This document shows positions 25,541 through 33,737 of a stretch of 64,000 nt of DNA, in pieces. Both the position numbers and the translations under genes were made by a program. Position 1 is the stretch's first letter; every line of letters starts with the position of its first letter. This DNA is from Flavobacterium rhamnosiphilum (GTDB taxonomy: Bacteria > Bacteroidota > Bacteroidia > Flavobacteriales > Flavobacteriaceae): NCBI RefSeq assembly GCF_004349195.1, contig NZ_SMLG01000010.1, positions 62,001-126,000 on the forward strand. The letters run 5' to 3'. The notes beneath the pieces are model-generated. The model was not told where the DNA came from and searched no databases. It saw only the letters and a list, made by a program, of their open reading frames with translations.

Positions 25541-26794
25541 ATGAAATTAATCCTCAGAGGCGCCAAAATTATCGATTCGAAAAGTCCCTTTCATAATAAG
25601 ACTGCAGATATTTTAATTGTTGATGGTTTTATAAAAAAAATTGGAACATCGCTTCCCAATCCAGATAAAGCAGACGAAGTAAAACTTGATAATTTACATG
25701 TTTCACAAGGCTGGTTTGACAGTAGCGTTTCTCTTGGAGAACCTGGTTTTGAAGACCGAGAAACGATATCAAACGGACTCAATGTGGCTGCCAAAAGCGG
25801 TTTTACGGCAATCGCTTTACAACCCAACTCCTTCCCTATTATTGACAATCAATCCCAAGTGAATTTTGTTTTAAATAAAGCACTAGGATTTGCAACTCAA
25901 CTGTATCCTATTGGCGCTTTAAGCAAAGAAAGTGCAGGAAAAGACATGGCCGAATTGTATGATATGAAAAAAGCGGGTGCAATTGCTTTTGGAGATTATA
26001 ATAAAAGTTTGGATAATGCTAATTTGCTGAAAATCGCCTTACAATACGTTCAGGATTTTGATGGATTACTTCTTGCTTTTCCCCAAGACGAAAATATAAA
26101 AGGAAACGGAGTGGCGAATGAAGGCATTGTTTCTACCCGATTAGGCTTGAAAGGAATTCCAAATCTTGCCGAAGAATTGCAAATCTCAAGAAATTTATTC
26201 CTGTTAGAATATACTGGAGGAAAACTTCACATTCCGACTATTTCGACTAAAAAATCAGTTCAATTAATCAAAGAGGCTAAAGCCAATGGATTAAATGTAA
26301 CCTGCAGTGTCGCTGTACATAATTTGGTTTTAACCGATGAAAAATTGGAGGGTTTTGATACCCGTTATAAAGTTTCGCCGCCACTTAGAACTGAAGCTGA
26401 TAGAAAAGCATTACTGAAAGGAATAAAAGACGGAACAATCGATATGATTACATCTGACCATAATCCGATAGACATTGAACACAAGAAAATGGAATTTGAT
26501 GGTGCCAAAAATGGAACAATTGGATTGGAAAGTGCTTTTGGTGCTTTGATGACCGTATTACCATTAGAAACCATAATAGATAAATTGACTGCTGGGAAAT
26601 CTAGATTCGGTATTGATATCCAAGTCATAAATGAAGGTTCAAAAGCAAATATTACCTTATTTAATCCTGAACCAAAAAGCATTTTCACAAAATCATCCAT
26701 TTTATCAAAATCGAAAAACTCCGCGTTTCTGGAAACAGAAATCAAAGGAAAAGTGCTTGGGATCATCAATCAAGGAAAATTAATTTTAGCATAA
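25541..26794 (+). CDS. Dihydroorotase-like protein lacking metal ligands (probable pseudoenzyme)
   Basis: A 417-residue amidohydrolase-fold protein, full-length for type I dihydroorotase. Family landmarks are kept (EPGFEDRETI, GAIAFGDYNK, NEGIVSTRLGLKGIPNLAEELQISRNL, TSDHNPIDIEHK). However, the metal motif DxHxH reads FDSSVSLGEPG, so both His and the usual Arg are gone; HxED reads FPQDEN; and the HVST motif reads IPTIST. It therefore probably cannot bind the catalytic zinc. By analogy with inactive PyrC' of Pseudomonas, it could be a scaffold for aspartate transcarbamoylase, but pyrB is not here. The frame is intact, so it is not a decaying gene. Confidence 0.85.
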   Translation: MKLILRGAKIIDSKSPFHNKTADILIVDGFIKKIGTSLPNPDKADEVKLDNLHVSQGWFDSSVSLGEPGFEDRETISNGLNVAAKSGFTAIALQPNSFPIIDNQSQVNFVLNKALGFATQLYPIGALSKESAGKDMAELYDMKKAGAIAFGDYNKSLDNANLLKIALQYVQDFDGLLLAFPQDENIKGNGVANEGIVSTRLGLKGIPNLAEELQISRNLFLLEYTGGKLHIPTISTKKSVQLIKEAKANGLNVTCSVAVHNLVLTDEKLEGFDTRYKVSPPLRTEADRKALLKGIKDGTIDMITSDHNPIDIEHKKMEFDGAKNGTIGLESAFGALMTVLPLETIIDKLTAGKSRFGIDIQVINEGSKANITLFNPEPKSIFTKSSILSKSKNSAFLETEIKGKVLGIINQGKLILA

Positions 26795-26834
26795 ATAAAA
26801 AATATCACCAACCTCAAGGTGAGCACAAATAAAA

Positions 26835-27161
26835 ATGAATAATACTACCGAAACAGGAAAAACTGCCGCCATCACAAGTTATATTTTAGGAATTGGCGTG
26901 TTTATAGCGATGTCTATGAACTCCGAAGATAGAAATGCGTTTGCTTCTTTTCACATTCGCCAAGGACTGGGACTCACATTAACTTTCATATCACTTGGAT
27001 TAATCATCAGTAATTTTGACAGCTTAATGATTTCAGCTCCAATGTGGATTTTCGTATTTGTTTTATGGTCTTATGGCATTACCAGTGCTATAAAAGGAGA
27101 AACAAAACCGGTTCCTTTATTGGGAACTTATTTTCAAAAATGGCTTAAAAACATATCATAA
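26835..27161 (+). CDS. DUF4870/Tic20-like small membrane protein
   Basis: A 108-residue protein with three or four membrane helices. The motif FASFHIRQGLGL after the first helix and the end PVPLLGTYFQKWL match the DUF4870/Tic20-like pattern. Function in bacteria is not known. It follows the dihydroorotase-like gene by 40 nt and precedes the esterase gene by 4 nt, so the latter two are one operon. Confidence 0.75.
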   Translation: MNNTTETGKTAAITSYILGIGVFIAMSMNSEDRNAFASFHIRQGLGLTLTFISLGLIISNFDSLMISAPMWIFVFVLWSYGITSAIKGETKPVPLLGTYFQKWLKNIS

Positions 27162-27165
27162 TCCG

Positions 27166-27810
27166 ATGAATTTATCTTTAGAATATAAAATACGAGAACC
27201 TAAAATAAAATTAGACAAAAATCCTCTTATCCTTTTATTACATGGATATGGCAGCAATGAAGAAGATTTGTTTTCATTCGCTACCGAACTTCCAGATGAA
27301 TATTATATTATATCAGCACGTGCGCCTTATGACTTACAATACGGCAGTTATGCTTGGTATGCAATAAACTTTGATGCGGATCAAAATAAATTTTCAGACC
27401 ACGAACAAGCCAAAGTTTCAAGGGATTTAATTGCTGGATTTATTGATGAGTTAATTGCTAATTATCCAATCGATGGGACACAAATTGCTTTAGTTGGCTT
27501 CAGCCAAGGATCAATCTTGAGTTATGCTGTGGCACTTTCCTACCCAGAAAAAGTTCAAAAAGTAGTAGCTATGAGTGGCTATTTGAATTTAGAGATTGTG
27601 GCTGATGATTACCTTAAAAATAACTTTACAAACTTGAAAATATTTGCTTCACACGGAACTGTAGATCAAGTAATCCCTGTAGAATGGGCTAGAAAAACAC
27701 CTGCAATAGTAGAAAATTTAGGAATAAATACAACCTATAAAGAATATCCTGTGGGTCATGGAGTTGCACCACAAAATTTCTATGACTTTAAAAATTGGTT
27801 AGAAGAATAA
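27166..27810 (+). CDS. Phospholipase/carboxylesterase-family alpha/beta hydrolase
   Basis: A 214-residue cytosolic serine hydrolase. The nucleophile elbow is GFSQGS near residue 117. The Asp is in HGTVDQVIPVEWA, and the His is in YPVGHGVAP. The oxyanion segment LLLHGYGSNEEDLF follows strand 3. This is the Abhydrolase_2 pattern (acyl-protein thioesterase/carboxylesterase). The natural substrate is not evident. It is translated 4 nt after the Tic20-like gene. Confidence 0.9.
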   Translation: MNLSLEYKIREPKIKLDKNPLILLLHGYGSNEEDLFSFATELPDEYYIISARAPYDLQYGSYAWYAINFDADQNKFSDHEQAKVSRDLIAGFIDELIANYPIDGTQIALVGFSQGSILSYAVALSYPEKVQKVVAMSGYLNLEIVADDYLKNNFTNLKIFASHGTVDQVIPVEWARKTPAIVENLGINTTYKEYPVGHGVAPQNFYDFKNWLEE

Positions 27811-27818
27811 CTAACCAA

Positions 27819-28265
27819 TTATTGTCCTGTATATTTAATTTCTTCGGCTTTTTTCAAAACATAACCTTTCCAAGGAATCAATTGCCAATCATCCTTAACC
27901 CATGGTTGGCCTTCGGATTTTCGTTCTAAAATAATCGATTCCTTTTGGGTATCCAGAAACAATTCAGCTTTATTTCCGTTATTGGCATCAAAAATTACAA
28001 AAGCTGACGTGGTTGCAGTTTCTCCACTTTGCTCGTAATGATTTAATCGTGTCCCGATTTCAAAAACTCGAATACACTCCTTTCTCAACACAGACCAAGT
28101 ATAACCGGCAGAAGCTTTACAACCGTGTTCATCCAAATCTCCACCTACTAATTGTGGTTTTTCTTCTTTTAGAATCAGACTCTTAGATTCCTTTTTTTGA
28201 TCCATTTGCTTTGCACAAGAAAAAGCAAAAATGATCATTACCGAAAACAACAATCCCTTTTTCAT
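27819..28265 (-). CDS. Lipoprotein of unknown function
   Basis: A 148-residue protein with a lipoprotein signal (MKKGLLFSVMIIFAFSC, Cys17). The mature part has GCKASAGYTWSVLRKECIRVFEIGTRL, with two Cys that may pair, and a C-terminal beta-rich part (AFVIFDANNGNKAELFL, WQLIPWKGYVLKKA). No named domain is recognised. It starts 2 nt after the stop of the gene at 28268, so it is the last gene of a three-gene minus-strand operon. Confidence 0.78.
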   Translation of the reverse strand: MKKGLLFSVMIIFAFSCAKQMDQKKESKSLILKEEKPQLVGGDLDEHGCKASAGYTWSVLRKECIRVFEIGTRLNHYEQSGETATTSAFVIFDANNGNKAELFLDTQKESIILERKSEGQPWVKDDWQLIPWKGYVLKKAEEIKYTGQ

Positions 28266-28267
28266 AT

Positions 28268-28768
28268 TTATTTTTGATATAACAATGATTGATTTACTTC
28301 GAATGAAATACTGTCATCAGCATTTACAAAATATTTCAATAAAACCTCTCCCCAAATCTCACCGTCACTAAAGTCAGCTATAATCCATCTGTGATTTAGA
28401 ATTCTTACTTTATTGACAATAAATTTATTAGTGCCAATTTGATCTTGACCAGTGTAAGGATTTCCTTTTGGGTTGGAGTTAAAGTCCAATAATTTTTCGG
28501 TAACAACAGGAATTAATTTTTCGTATTGAATCATTTTTTCGGAACTTCCTGAATCAAAATAATTCTGGGCATTTTCATTTTTTGTCAAAGAAAAATAGTT
28601 AGCATCAGCTAACTGATTCGAAACTAAACTTAGACTGTCTCTTAACTTTTTTGTGGTTTTTTCATACCTTGCTTGTTCAAATGCTACCTGTTTACTCAAA
28701 AACATATAAGTAAAAACTGAAGAAAGTACCGCTAAAATAGTGAGATAAAGGAATAATGACTGTTTCAT
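28268..28768 (-). CDS. Membrane-anchored protein of unknown function
   Basis: A 166-residue protein with an N-terminal signal anchor (about residues 5-25). A coiled-coil-like segment follows (VAFEQARYEKTTKKLRDSL), then a compact C-terminal beta domain (KVRILNHRWIIADFSDGEIWGEVLLKYF). Similar flavobacterial proteins are often just called hydrolase without support. It lies 11 nt after the MBL-fold gene and 2 nt before the lipoprotein gene. The fold suggests a periplasmic domain on an anchor. Confidence 0.72.
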   Translation of the reverse strand: MKQSLFLYLTILAVLSSVFTYMFLSKQVAFEQARYEKTTKKLRDSLSLVSNQLADANYFSLTKNENAQNYFDSGSSEKMIQYEKLIPVVTEKLLDFNSNPKGNPYTGQDQIGTNKFIVNKVRILNHRWIIADFSDGEIWGEVLLKYFVNADDSISFEVNQSLLYQK

Positions 28769-28779
28769 TGTGAATTGAA

Positions 28780-29544
28780 TTATAGTGTAATTTCTAAATT
28801 GTCGTACGCTAGGAAAACATTTTTTGGAAGGTTTTTTTGAACCTCTTCATGATATCCCATAATGTGACTAATGTGTGTAAGATATGTTGTTTTTGGTTGC
28901 ACCAAAGTTATAAAATCTAATGCTTCTTTCAAATTGAAATGAGTATCATGAGGCTCTTCCCGTAAAGCATTTATTACCAATACTTTTAAGTTTTTTAATT
29001 TTTCAATTTCGCTTTTTTCAATAGTTTTCACATCAGTTAAATAGGCAAAATCATCTATTCTATACCCAAAAACCTGTAGATTTCCATGCATAACATCAAT
29101 AGGAATTACCGTTTTATTTCCGAGGGAAAATGGTTCATTATTGACAACTTCAATAGTTGCAACAGAAGGAGCTCCAGGGTATTTATTTACCGTTTCAAAA
29201 ACGTATTCAAACCGTCTTCTCAAATTATCGATGACCCTTTGATGTGCATAAATTGGAATTTCACCTTGTTTAAAATTAAACGGGCGAATATCATCTATTC
29301 CCGCTGTATGGTCAGAATGTTCGTGGGTAAACAAGATTCCATCTACTTTTTGACAATTTGAAGAAAGCATTTGCTGCCTGAAATCAGGTCCGCAATCAAT
29401 TACAAAAGAATGATTTCCCCAAGATATCCAAACGGAAACTCTTAGTCTTTTGTCTTTAAAATCAGTGCTTTTACATACTGGATGATTGCTCCCAATAACA
29501 GGAATCCCTTGTGATGTACCAGTTCCTAAAAAATATACCTTCAA
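28780..29544 (-). CDS. PhnP-like MBL-fold metallo-hydrolase
   Basis: A 254-residue metallo-beta-lactamase-fold enzyme. The two-zinc motif is THEHSDHTAGIDD, with further ligands in DVMHGN and the C-terminal LTHISHIMGYH. The N-terminus KVYFLGTGTSQGIPVIG is typical of the PhnP/RNase Z-like subgroup, which cleaves phosphodiesters. The only possible initiation codon before this conserved start is TTG at 29544; no ATG or GTG fits. First gene of an operon with two small envelope proteins. Confidence 0.9.
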   Translation of the reverse strand: MKVYFLGTGTSQGIPVIGSNHPVCKSTDFKDKRLRVSVWISWGNHSFVIDCGPDFRQQMLSSNCQKVDGILFTHEHSDHTAGIDDIRPFNFKQGEIPIYAHQRVIDNLRRRFEYVFETVNKYPGAPSVATIEVVNNEPFSLGNKTVIPIDVMHGNLQVFGYRIDDFAYLTDVKTIEKSEIEKLKNLKVLVINALREEPHDTHFNLKEALDFITLVQPKTTYLTHISHIMGYHEEVQKNLPKNVFLAYDNLEITL

Positions 29545-29604
29545 TTTTATTGCTTTTATTTACAAAAATAGGGTTAATTATCTTTCATTAGAAACCTATT
29601 TCAT

Positions 29605-29612
29605 TAACTTTG
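29605..29612 (+). promoter_or_regulatory. Putative -7 box (TAACTTTG)
   Basis: TAACTTTG fits TAnnTTTG and lies 26 nt before the ATG at 29639, a typical short flavobacterial leader. Confidence 0.5.
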
Positions 29613-29638
29613 CAACATATTAGCCATATTAAAAGAAA

Positions 29639-31099
29639 ATGGATACAGAAATAAAATTAAAAGGTGACAAAATCATCGAACAAATCCCTTCAATTAAAGA
29701 CAAAGCACTTCGTATTAATTTAAATGAAAATATATACGGAACTTTTGCAGAGATTGGAGCTGGACAGGAAACTGTAAGACATTTTTTTAGATCTGGTGGT
29801 TCTTCAGGTACAATTGCAAAAGCGATGTCTGCCTATGACAAAGACTTTAGCGATGCCGTTTATGGCGTTGAAGAGGACGGCCGTTACGTAACCGAAAGCC
29901 GACTAAAAAAAATGCTTTCTCATGAAGTAAATCTAATAGAAAAAAGATTGAGCAGAGAGAAACATCCCAACAAAATGTTTTTTAGTTATGCCAATACCGT
30001 AGCTACTATTGACTTTGCAAAACAATTCAAAGGACATGGTTGGGTTGGAATTAGTTACCAAATTGAACCGGATGAGGATTATAATGAAATTATCATTCAC
30101 ATTCGATTTAAAGAAACTGATGTCCGCTTGCAACAAGAAACGCTTGGTATTCTTGGTGTAAACTTAATTTATGGAGCGTATTATAAATACAATGATCCTA
30201 AACGATTGTTGCGCTATTTATACGATCACTTAGATAAAGATCAATTAGAAATAGACACTATAAATTTCTCAGGACCCCGTTTTGCTGATGTTGACAATCG
30301 TTTGATGAGTTTACAATTAGTAAAAAACGGAATGACTGATGCGGTAATGTTTAACCCCGAAGGTAAAAACATTCTTCCTGCAGCAATTTTATACAAAAAA
30401 AATATTCTTGCTTTTAGAGGTAGTTTTCGTCCCGTTACAAAAGTGAACATGGACATGTATGAGAAATCATTGAAAATGTTCCTGAATGAAAATAAAGTAA
30501 ATGCCGAAAATACTCTGGTAGTTTTTGAAATTACATTATCAAACTTACGTTCTGATGGTGAAATCGATGAAAGAGATTTTATGGATAGGGCTGAGTTACT
30601 GTGTTCACTTGGACAAACAGTAATGATTTCAAACTTCCAGGAATACTATAAAGTGGTGGAGTATTTTGCTAATTATACCAAGGCCAGAATGGGATTAGCC
30701 ATGGGCGTGAATAATTTAGTAGATATTTTTGATGAGAAATATTACCGTCATTTAAGCGGTGGAATTTTGGAAGCGTTTGGAAAATTATTCTATCGCGATA
30801 TGAAAGTTTTCTTGTATCCAATGATTGGAGAAGATGGAGAAATCATCACATCAGAAAACTTGAAAGTACATCCTAGAATGAAAGAGTTATACAAATTCTT
30901 TAAATTCAACGGAAAAGTTGTTGATATAGATGATTATGACCCTTCTATTTTAGAAGTTTTCTCTCGTGAAGTTTTAAATATGATTAATAATGGAAAACCG
31001 GGTTGGGAAACAATGCTTCCTACTGGTATTGCTGAAATAATCAAAGAACACCGCCTTTTTGGGTATGACCCAAATAAAGTTTTGAAGGAAAGCAATTAG
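29639..31099 (+). CDS. Large conserved protein of unknown function
   Basis: A 486-residue soluble protein with no signal or membrane helix. It has notable segments EIGAGQETVRHFFRSGGSSGTIAKAMSAYDK near residue 38, NFSGPRFADVDNRLMSLQL near 208, ILAFRGSFRPVTKVNMDMYEKSL near 260, and SNFQEYYKVVEYFANYTKARMGLAMGV near 335. I know this family only as a Bacteroidetes conserved protein that has carried misleading labels (nicotinate-nucleotide adenylyltransferase, TonB receptor). Neither the HxGH motif nor barrel features are present, so I give no function. Its strength of composition and strong terminator show an expressed gene. Confidence 0.75.
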   Translation: MDTEIKLKGDKIIEQIPSIKDKALRINLNENIYGTFAEIGAGQETVRHFFRSGGSSGTIAKAMSAYDKDFSDAVYGVEEDGRYVTESRLKKMLSHEVNLIEKRLSREKHPNKMFFSYANTVATIDFAKQFKGHGWVGISYQIEPDEDYNEIIIHIRFKETDVRLQQETLGILGVNLIYGAYYKYNDPKRLLRYLYDHLDKDQLEIDTINFSGPRFADVDNRLMSLQLVKNGMTDAVMFNPEGKNILPAAILYKKNILAFRGSFRPVTKVNMDMYEKSLKMFLNENKVNAENTLVVFEITLSNLRSDGEIDERDFMDRAELLCSLGQTVMISNFQEYYKVVEYFANYTKARMGLAMGVNNLVDIFDEKYYRHLSGGILEAFGKLFYRDMKVFLYPMIGEDGEIITSENLKVHPRMKELYKFFKFNGKVVDIDDYDPSILEVFSREVLNMINNGKPGWETMLPTGIAEIIKEHRLFGYDPNKVLKESN

Positions 31100-31114
31100 T
31101 ATTTTCCAAAGTAC

Positions 31115-31170
31115 AAAAAGAGCCAAGAAACAAGACTATCTTAATGTCTTTTTCTTGGCTCTTTTTTTTT
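31115..31170. terminator. Bidirectional terminator
   Basis: AAAAAGAGCCAAGAAA (31115-31130) pairs exactly with TTTCTTGGCTCTTTTT (31151-31166), with an inner AGAC/GTCT helix in the loop. It serves both flanking convergent genes. Confidence 0.9.
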
Positions 31171-31183
31171 AATTTTATAAAGA

Positions 31184-31636
31184 TTATTTCAATATCTGAG
31201 CGGCATGAGCCTTAGTTTTCACATCTGAAATCACGTCCTCGATGATTCCTTTTTCATCAATTACAAATGTGGTTCTGTGAATGCCATCGTATTCTCTTCC
31301 CATGAATTTTTTTGGTCCCCAAACTCCAAAAGCTTCAATTACAGATTTATCTTCATCAGCCAATAAAGGAAAAGGAAAGTCAAATTTTTCTTTGAATTTG
31401 GCTTGTGCTTTTTGCGCATCTGCACTAACACCCAGCAGTTCATAATTATTAGCTTGGAATCGCACGAAATTATCTCTTAAGTCACAAGCTTCTGCGGTGC
31501 ATCCCGGTGTATTTGCTTTTGGATAAAAGAAAACGACTAATTTTTTACCTGCATAATCCGCTAATTGATGTGATTTCCCGTCTTGGTCCAGACCAGAAAA
31601 ATTAGGTGCTTTATCTCCTTTTTTTAATGTTGTCAT
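31184..31636 (-). CDS. bcp: Thioredoxin-dependent thiol peroxidase (Bcp/PrxQ)
   Basis: A 150-residue peroxiredoxin that reduces peroxides. The motif PKANTPGCTAEACDLRD holds the peroxidatic Cys and, five residues on, the resolving Cys of the PrxQ type. The N-terminal KKGDKAPNFSGLDQDGKSHQL and VFFYPKA strand are standard. No signal peptide, so cytosolic. Divergent from nth across 88 bp. Confidence 0.95.
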   Translation of the reverse strand: MTTLKKGDKAPNFSGLDQDGKSHQLADYAGKKLVVFFYPKANTPGCTAEACDLRDNFVRFQANNYELLGVSADAQKAQAKFKEKFDFPFPLLADEDKSVIEAFGVWGPKKFMGREYDGIHRTTFVIDEKGIIEDVISDVKTKAHAAQILK

Positions 31637-31724
31637 TACTTATATTTTTATTTATTTGAATTGAAATTGAATTTTGCTATTCCCATTGAAATTGTTTTTC
31701 TTTACAAATCAAATTTAATGAATA

Positions 31725-32375
31725 ATGAATAAACAAGAACGTGTAACGTTTGTTATAAATACGTTAAAAGAGTTATATCCAACGATTCCAGTTCCTTTAG
31801 ACCATAAGGATCCTTATACTTTATTGATTGCCGTTTTACTTTCGGCACAATGCACGGATGTTCGCGTGAACCAAATCACACCGTTACTTTTTGCTAAGGC
31901 TGACAATCCATACGATATGATAAAAATGTCTGTTGAGGAAATTAAGGAAATCATTCGTCCCTGCGGCTTATCGCCAATGAAATCAAAAGGGATTCATGGT
32001 TTATCCCATATTTTAATTGACAAACATGGTGGAAAAGTACCTCAGAGTTTTGAATTTTTAGAGGAATTACCCGCCGTAGGGCATAAAACCGCAAGTGTTG
32101 TAATGTCGCAAGCCTTTGGAGTGCCTGCTTTTCCTGTCGACACACACATTCATAGGTTGATGTACCGATGGAATTTGACAAACGGAAAAAATGTTGTTCA
32201 GACGGAGAAAGATGCTAAACGTATTTTTCCTGAAGAACTTTGGAATGATCTGCACCTTCAGATTATATGGTACGGAAGGGAATATTCTCCGGCTCGTGGC
32301 TGGGATTTAGATAAAGATATTATCACTAAAACAATAGGAAGAAAAACGGTTATTGATTCCTATCATAAAAAATAA
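31725..32375 (+). CDS. nth: Endonuclease III homologue without Fe-S cluster cysteines
   Basis: A 216-residue base-excision-repair glycosylase/AP lyase. The helix-hairpin-helix segment LEELPAVGHKTASVVMSQAFG contains the catalytic Lys, and FPVDTHIHRLMYRW contains the catalytic Asp. E. coli Nth ends with four Cys binding a [4Fe-4S] cluster; here the same stretch (YGREYSPARGWDLDKDIITKTIG) has none, so the cluster must be absent. Length is otherwise normal, and the active site is intact, so I expect an active, cluster-free enzyme. Confidence 0.9.
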   Translation: MNKQERVTFVINTLKELYPTIPVPLDHKDPYTLLIAVLLSAQCTDVRVNQITPLLFAKADNPYDMIKMSVEEIKEIIRPCGLSPMKSKGIHGLSHILIDKHGGKVPQSFEFLEELPAVGHKTASVVMSQAFGVPAFPVDTHIHRLMYRWNLTNGKNVVQTEKDAKRIFPEELWNDLHLQIIWYGREYSPARGWDLDKDIITKTIGRKTVIDSYHKK

Positions 32376-32390
32376 ACTCTCATTGAACAA

Positions 32391-32434
32391 AAAATCCCAT
32401 TATTTTTTTTAAAAAAAATAATGGGATTTTTTAA
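32391..32434 (+). terminator. Intrinsic terminator after nth
   Basis: The 20 bases at 32391-32410 (AAAATCCCATTATTTTTTTT) pair perfectly with 32411-32430, and T continues on the right. Confidence 0.85.
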
Positions 32435-32491
32435 TAATTTAAAACCAAATCAAACCTACATAAGACCAAACATAATTGGAGTTAGGCTATT

Positions 32492-32635
32492 TTAATTCGA
32501 TATGATTTCGAAACTTTTATTGTCTATTTTTATTATGCTCAACGCTTTGGAATAGCTTAATAAGAAAGAAATTGTTTCTTTACTTGGTTTCCTGTTTTTT
32601 GAAACTGATGCTTTTTTTGAGTAAGTTTTTGCCAT
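32492..32635 (-). CDS. Small basic protein of unknown function (47 aa)
   Basis: Reading from the ATG at 32635 gives MAKTYSKKASVSKNRKPSKE followed by a hydrophobic-leaning helix ISFLLSYSKALSIIKID. The basic N-terminus with a compact C-terminal helix looks like a real small protein. It lies 53 nt downstream of the ECF sigma factor on the same strand and may be co-transcribed. A longer start at 32674 exists but adds Cys/Asn-rich residues that look like noise. No function is known to me. Confidence 0.6.
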   Translation of the reverse strand: MAKTYSKKASVSKNRKPSKETISFLLSYSKALSIIKIDNKSFEIISN

Positions 32636-32688
32636 AGAGTAATATATATTTTTCTTTATATTACAACGCAGCAAGTTTAAACATATTG

Positions 32689-33273
32689 TTAATTGGTCAA
32701 AACAATTTGGTGTTTGTCAATCACTTTTCTCAAATTCATCAGAGCATAACGCATTCTACCTAAAGCGGTATTGATACTAACTCCAGTCGATTCCGATATT
32801 TCCTTAAAGCTCATATCCTGATACATTCGCATTACTAATACTTCTTTTTGATCAGCTGGAAGTCCTTCGATCAGCTTTTTTAAATCCATTTCGACTTGTT
32901 CCGAAATTATTTTATTTTCTATAGTCTGGGCCCCATCAGACATTATAGAGAAAATAGAGAACTCTTCTGTTTCCCTGAACATGGGCATTTTTTTTGTTTT
33001 CCTGTAATGATCTACAACCAGATTATGGGATATACGCATAACCCAAGGTAAGAATTTACCTTCCTCATTGTATGAATTTGATTTCAAAGTTTTAATTACT
33101 TTGATAAAAGTATCTTGAAAAATATCGTTGGTAATATCTTTATCCGGGATTTTTGAATAAATAAAACCATAAATTTTTGATTCGTGCCTTTTTATTAATT
33201 TAGCTAAGGCATCCTCGTTACCTGCGACATAATCCTTTACCAATGACGCGTCAGGGAGTTGTATATTAACCAT
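32689..33273 (-). CDS. ECF-family RNA polymerase sigma factor
   Basis: A 194-residue sigma-70 family protein. Region 2 (about residues 25-95) includes DITNDIFQDTFIKVIKTLKS and the DNA-melting/-10 segment FLPWVMRISHNLVVDHYRKTK. Region 4 (about 135-185) has VLVMRMYQDMSFKEISESTGVSINTALGRMRYAL, a helix-turn-helix for the -35 element. No anti-sigma gene is adjacent; the small basic protein at 32492 follows instead. A good promoter for this gene lies at 33368-33399. Confidence 0.93.
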   Translation of the reverse strand: MVNIQLPDASLVKDYVAGNEDALAKLIKRHESKIYGFIYSKIPDKDITNDIFQDTFIKVIKTLKSNSYNEEGKFLPWVMRISHNLVVDHYRKTKKMPMFRETEEFSIFSIMSDGAQTIENKIISEQVEMDLKKLIEGLPADQKEVLVMRMYQDMSFKEISESTGVSINTALGRMRYALMNLRKVIDKHQIVLTN

Positions 33274-33367
33274 AATAATACTTTTTAGTTTTAAAATAAA
33301 ATAAGAGATGTCTCTAAAAAGTAGTTTTCTATTATAGGCTAGTGTTTGTTTAGGTTTGTTAAGTTTT

Positions 33368-33399
33368 CAAATTTAACTAATTATTGTTTTAACATGCAA
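33368..33399 (-). promoter_or_regulatory. Promoter of the ECF sigma gene
   Basis: On the minus strand TTG (33397-33399) is followed after 21 nt by TAAATTTG (33368-33375), matching TTG-N17-23-TAnnTTTG. Predicted leader about 90 nt. Confidence 0.5.
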
Positions 33400-33737
33400 G
33401 TAAAATTAATAAAAATTAACATAACTAGCTCCAAATTTGTTAAAATTTTTCTCCTTTTTTTACATTTATCTTACAAATAGTGTACTGATAAATAAATAGA
33501 AGTGTGTTTTTTTTCGAAATGAATTCTGAAACTAAAAAAACAAAACAATACTTGACTAACAGCGAACTTTGACAAACCTTATTCAGTTCCCTAATCTGCT
33601 GATATTCTTCAATACATCAGCGAATAATACCACCTGAAGAGATAAAAGCTACAATCCTTTTTTTATGATTATTTGTGACTTATTCAATCCTTTTAGTCAG
33701 TTGAAAATTGATTACTTTTGTAAAAATTATCATTTTT
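33400..33737. other. Intergenic region before uvrA
   Basis: AT-rich sequence with no credible ORF. A weak CTGAT...ATCAG hairpin lies at about 33598-33619 and TACTTTTG at 33713-33720 can act as the uvrA -7 box. I see no repeat or RNA gene here. Confidence 0.5.
33713..33720 (+). promoter_or_regulatory. Putative uvrA -7 box (TACTTTTG)
   Basis: Fits TAnnTTTG and lies 17 nt before the ATG at 33738. This also argues against the TTG at 33708 as uvrA start, since the box would then be inside the gene. Confidence 0.45.
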
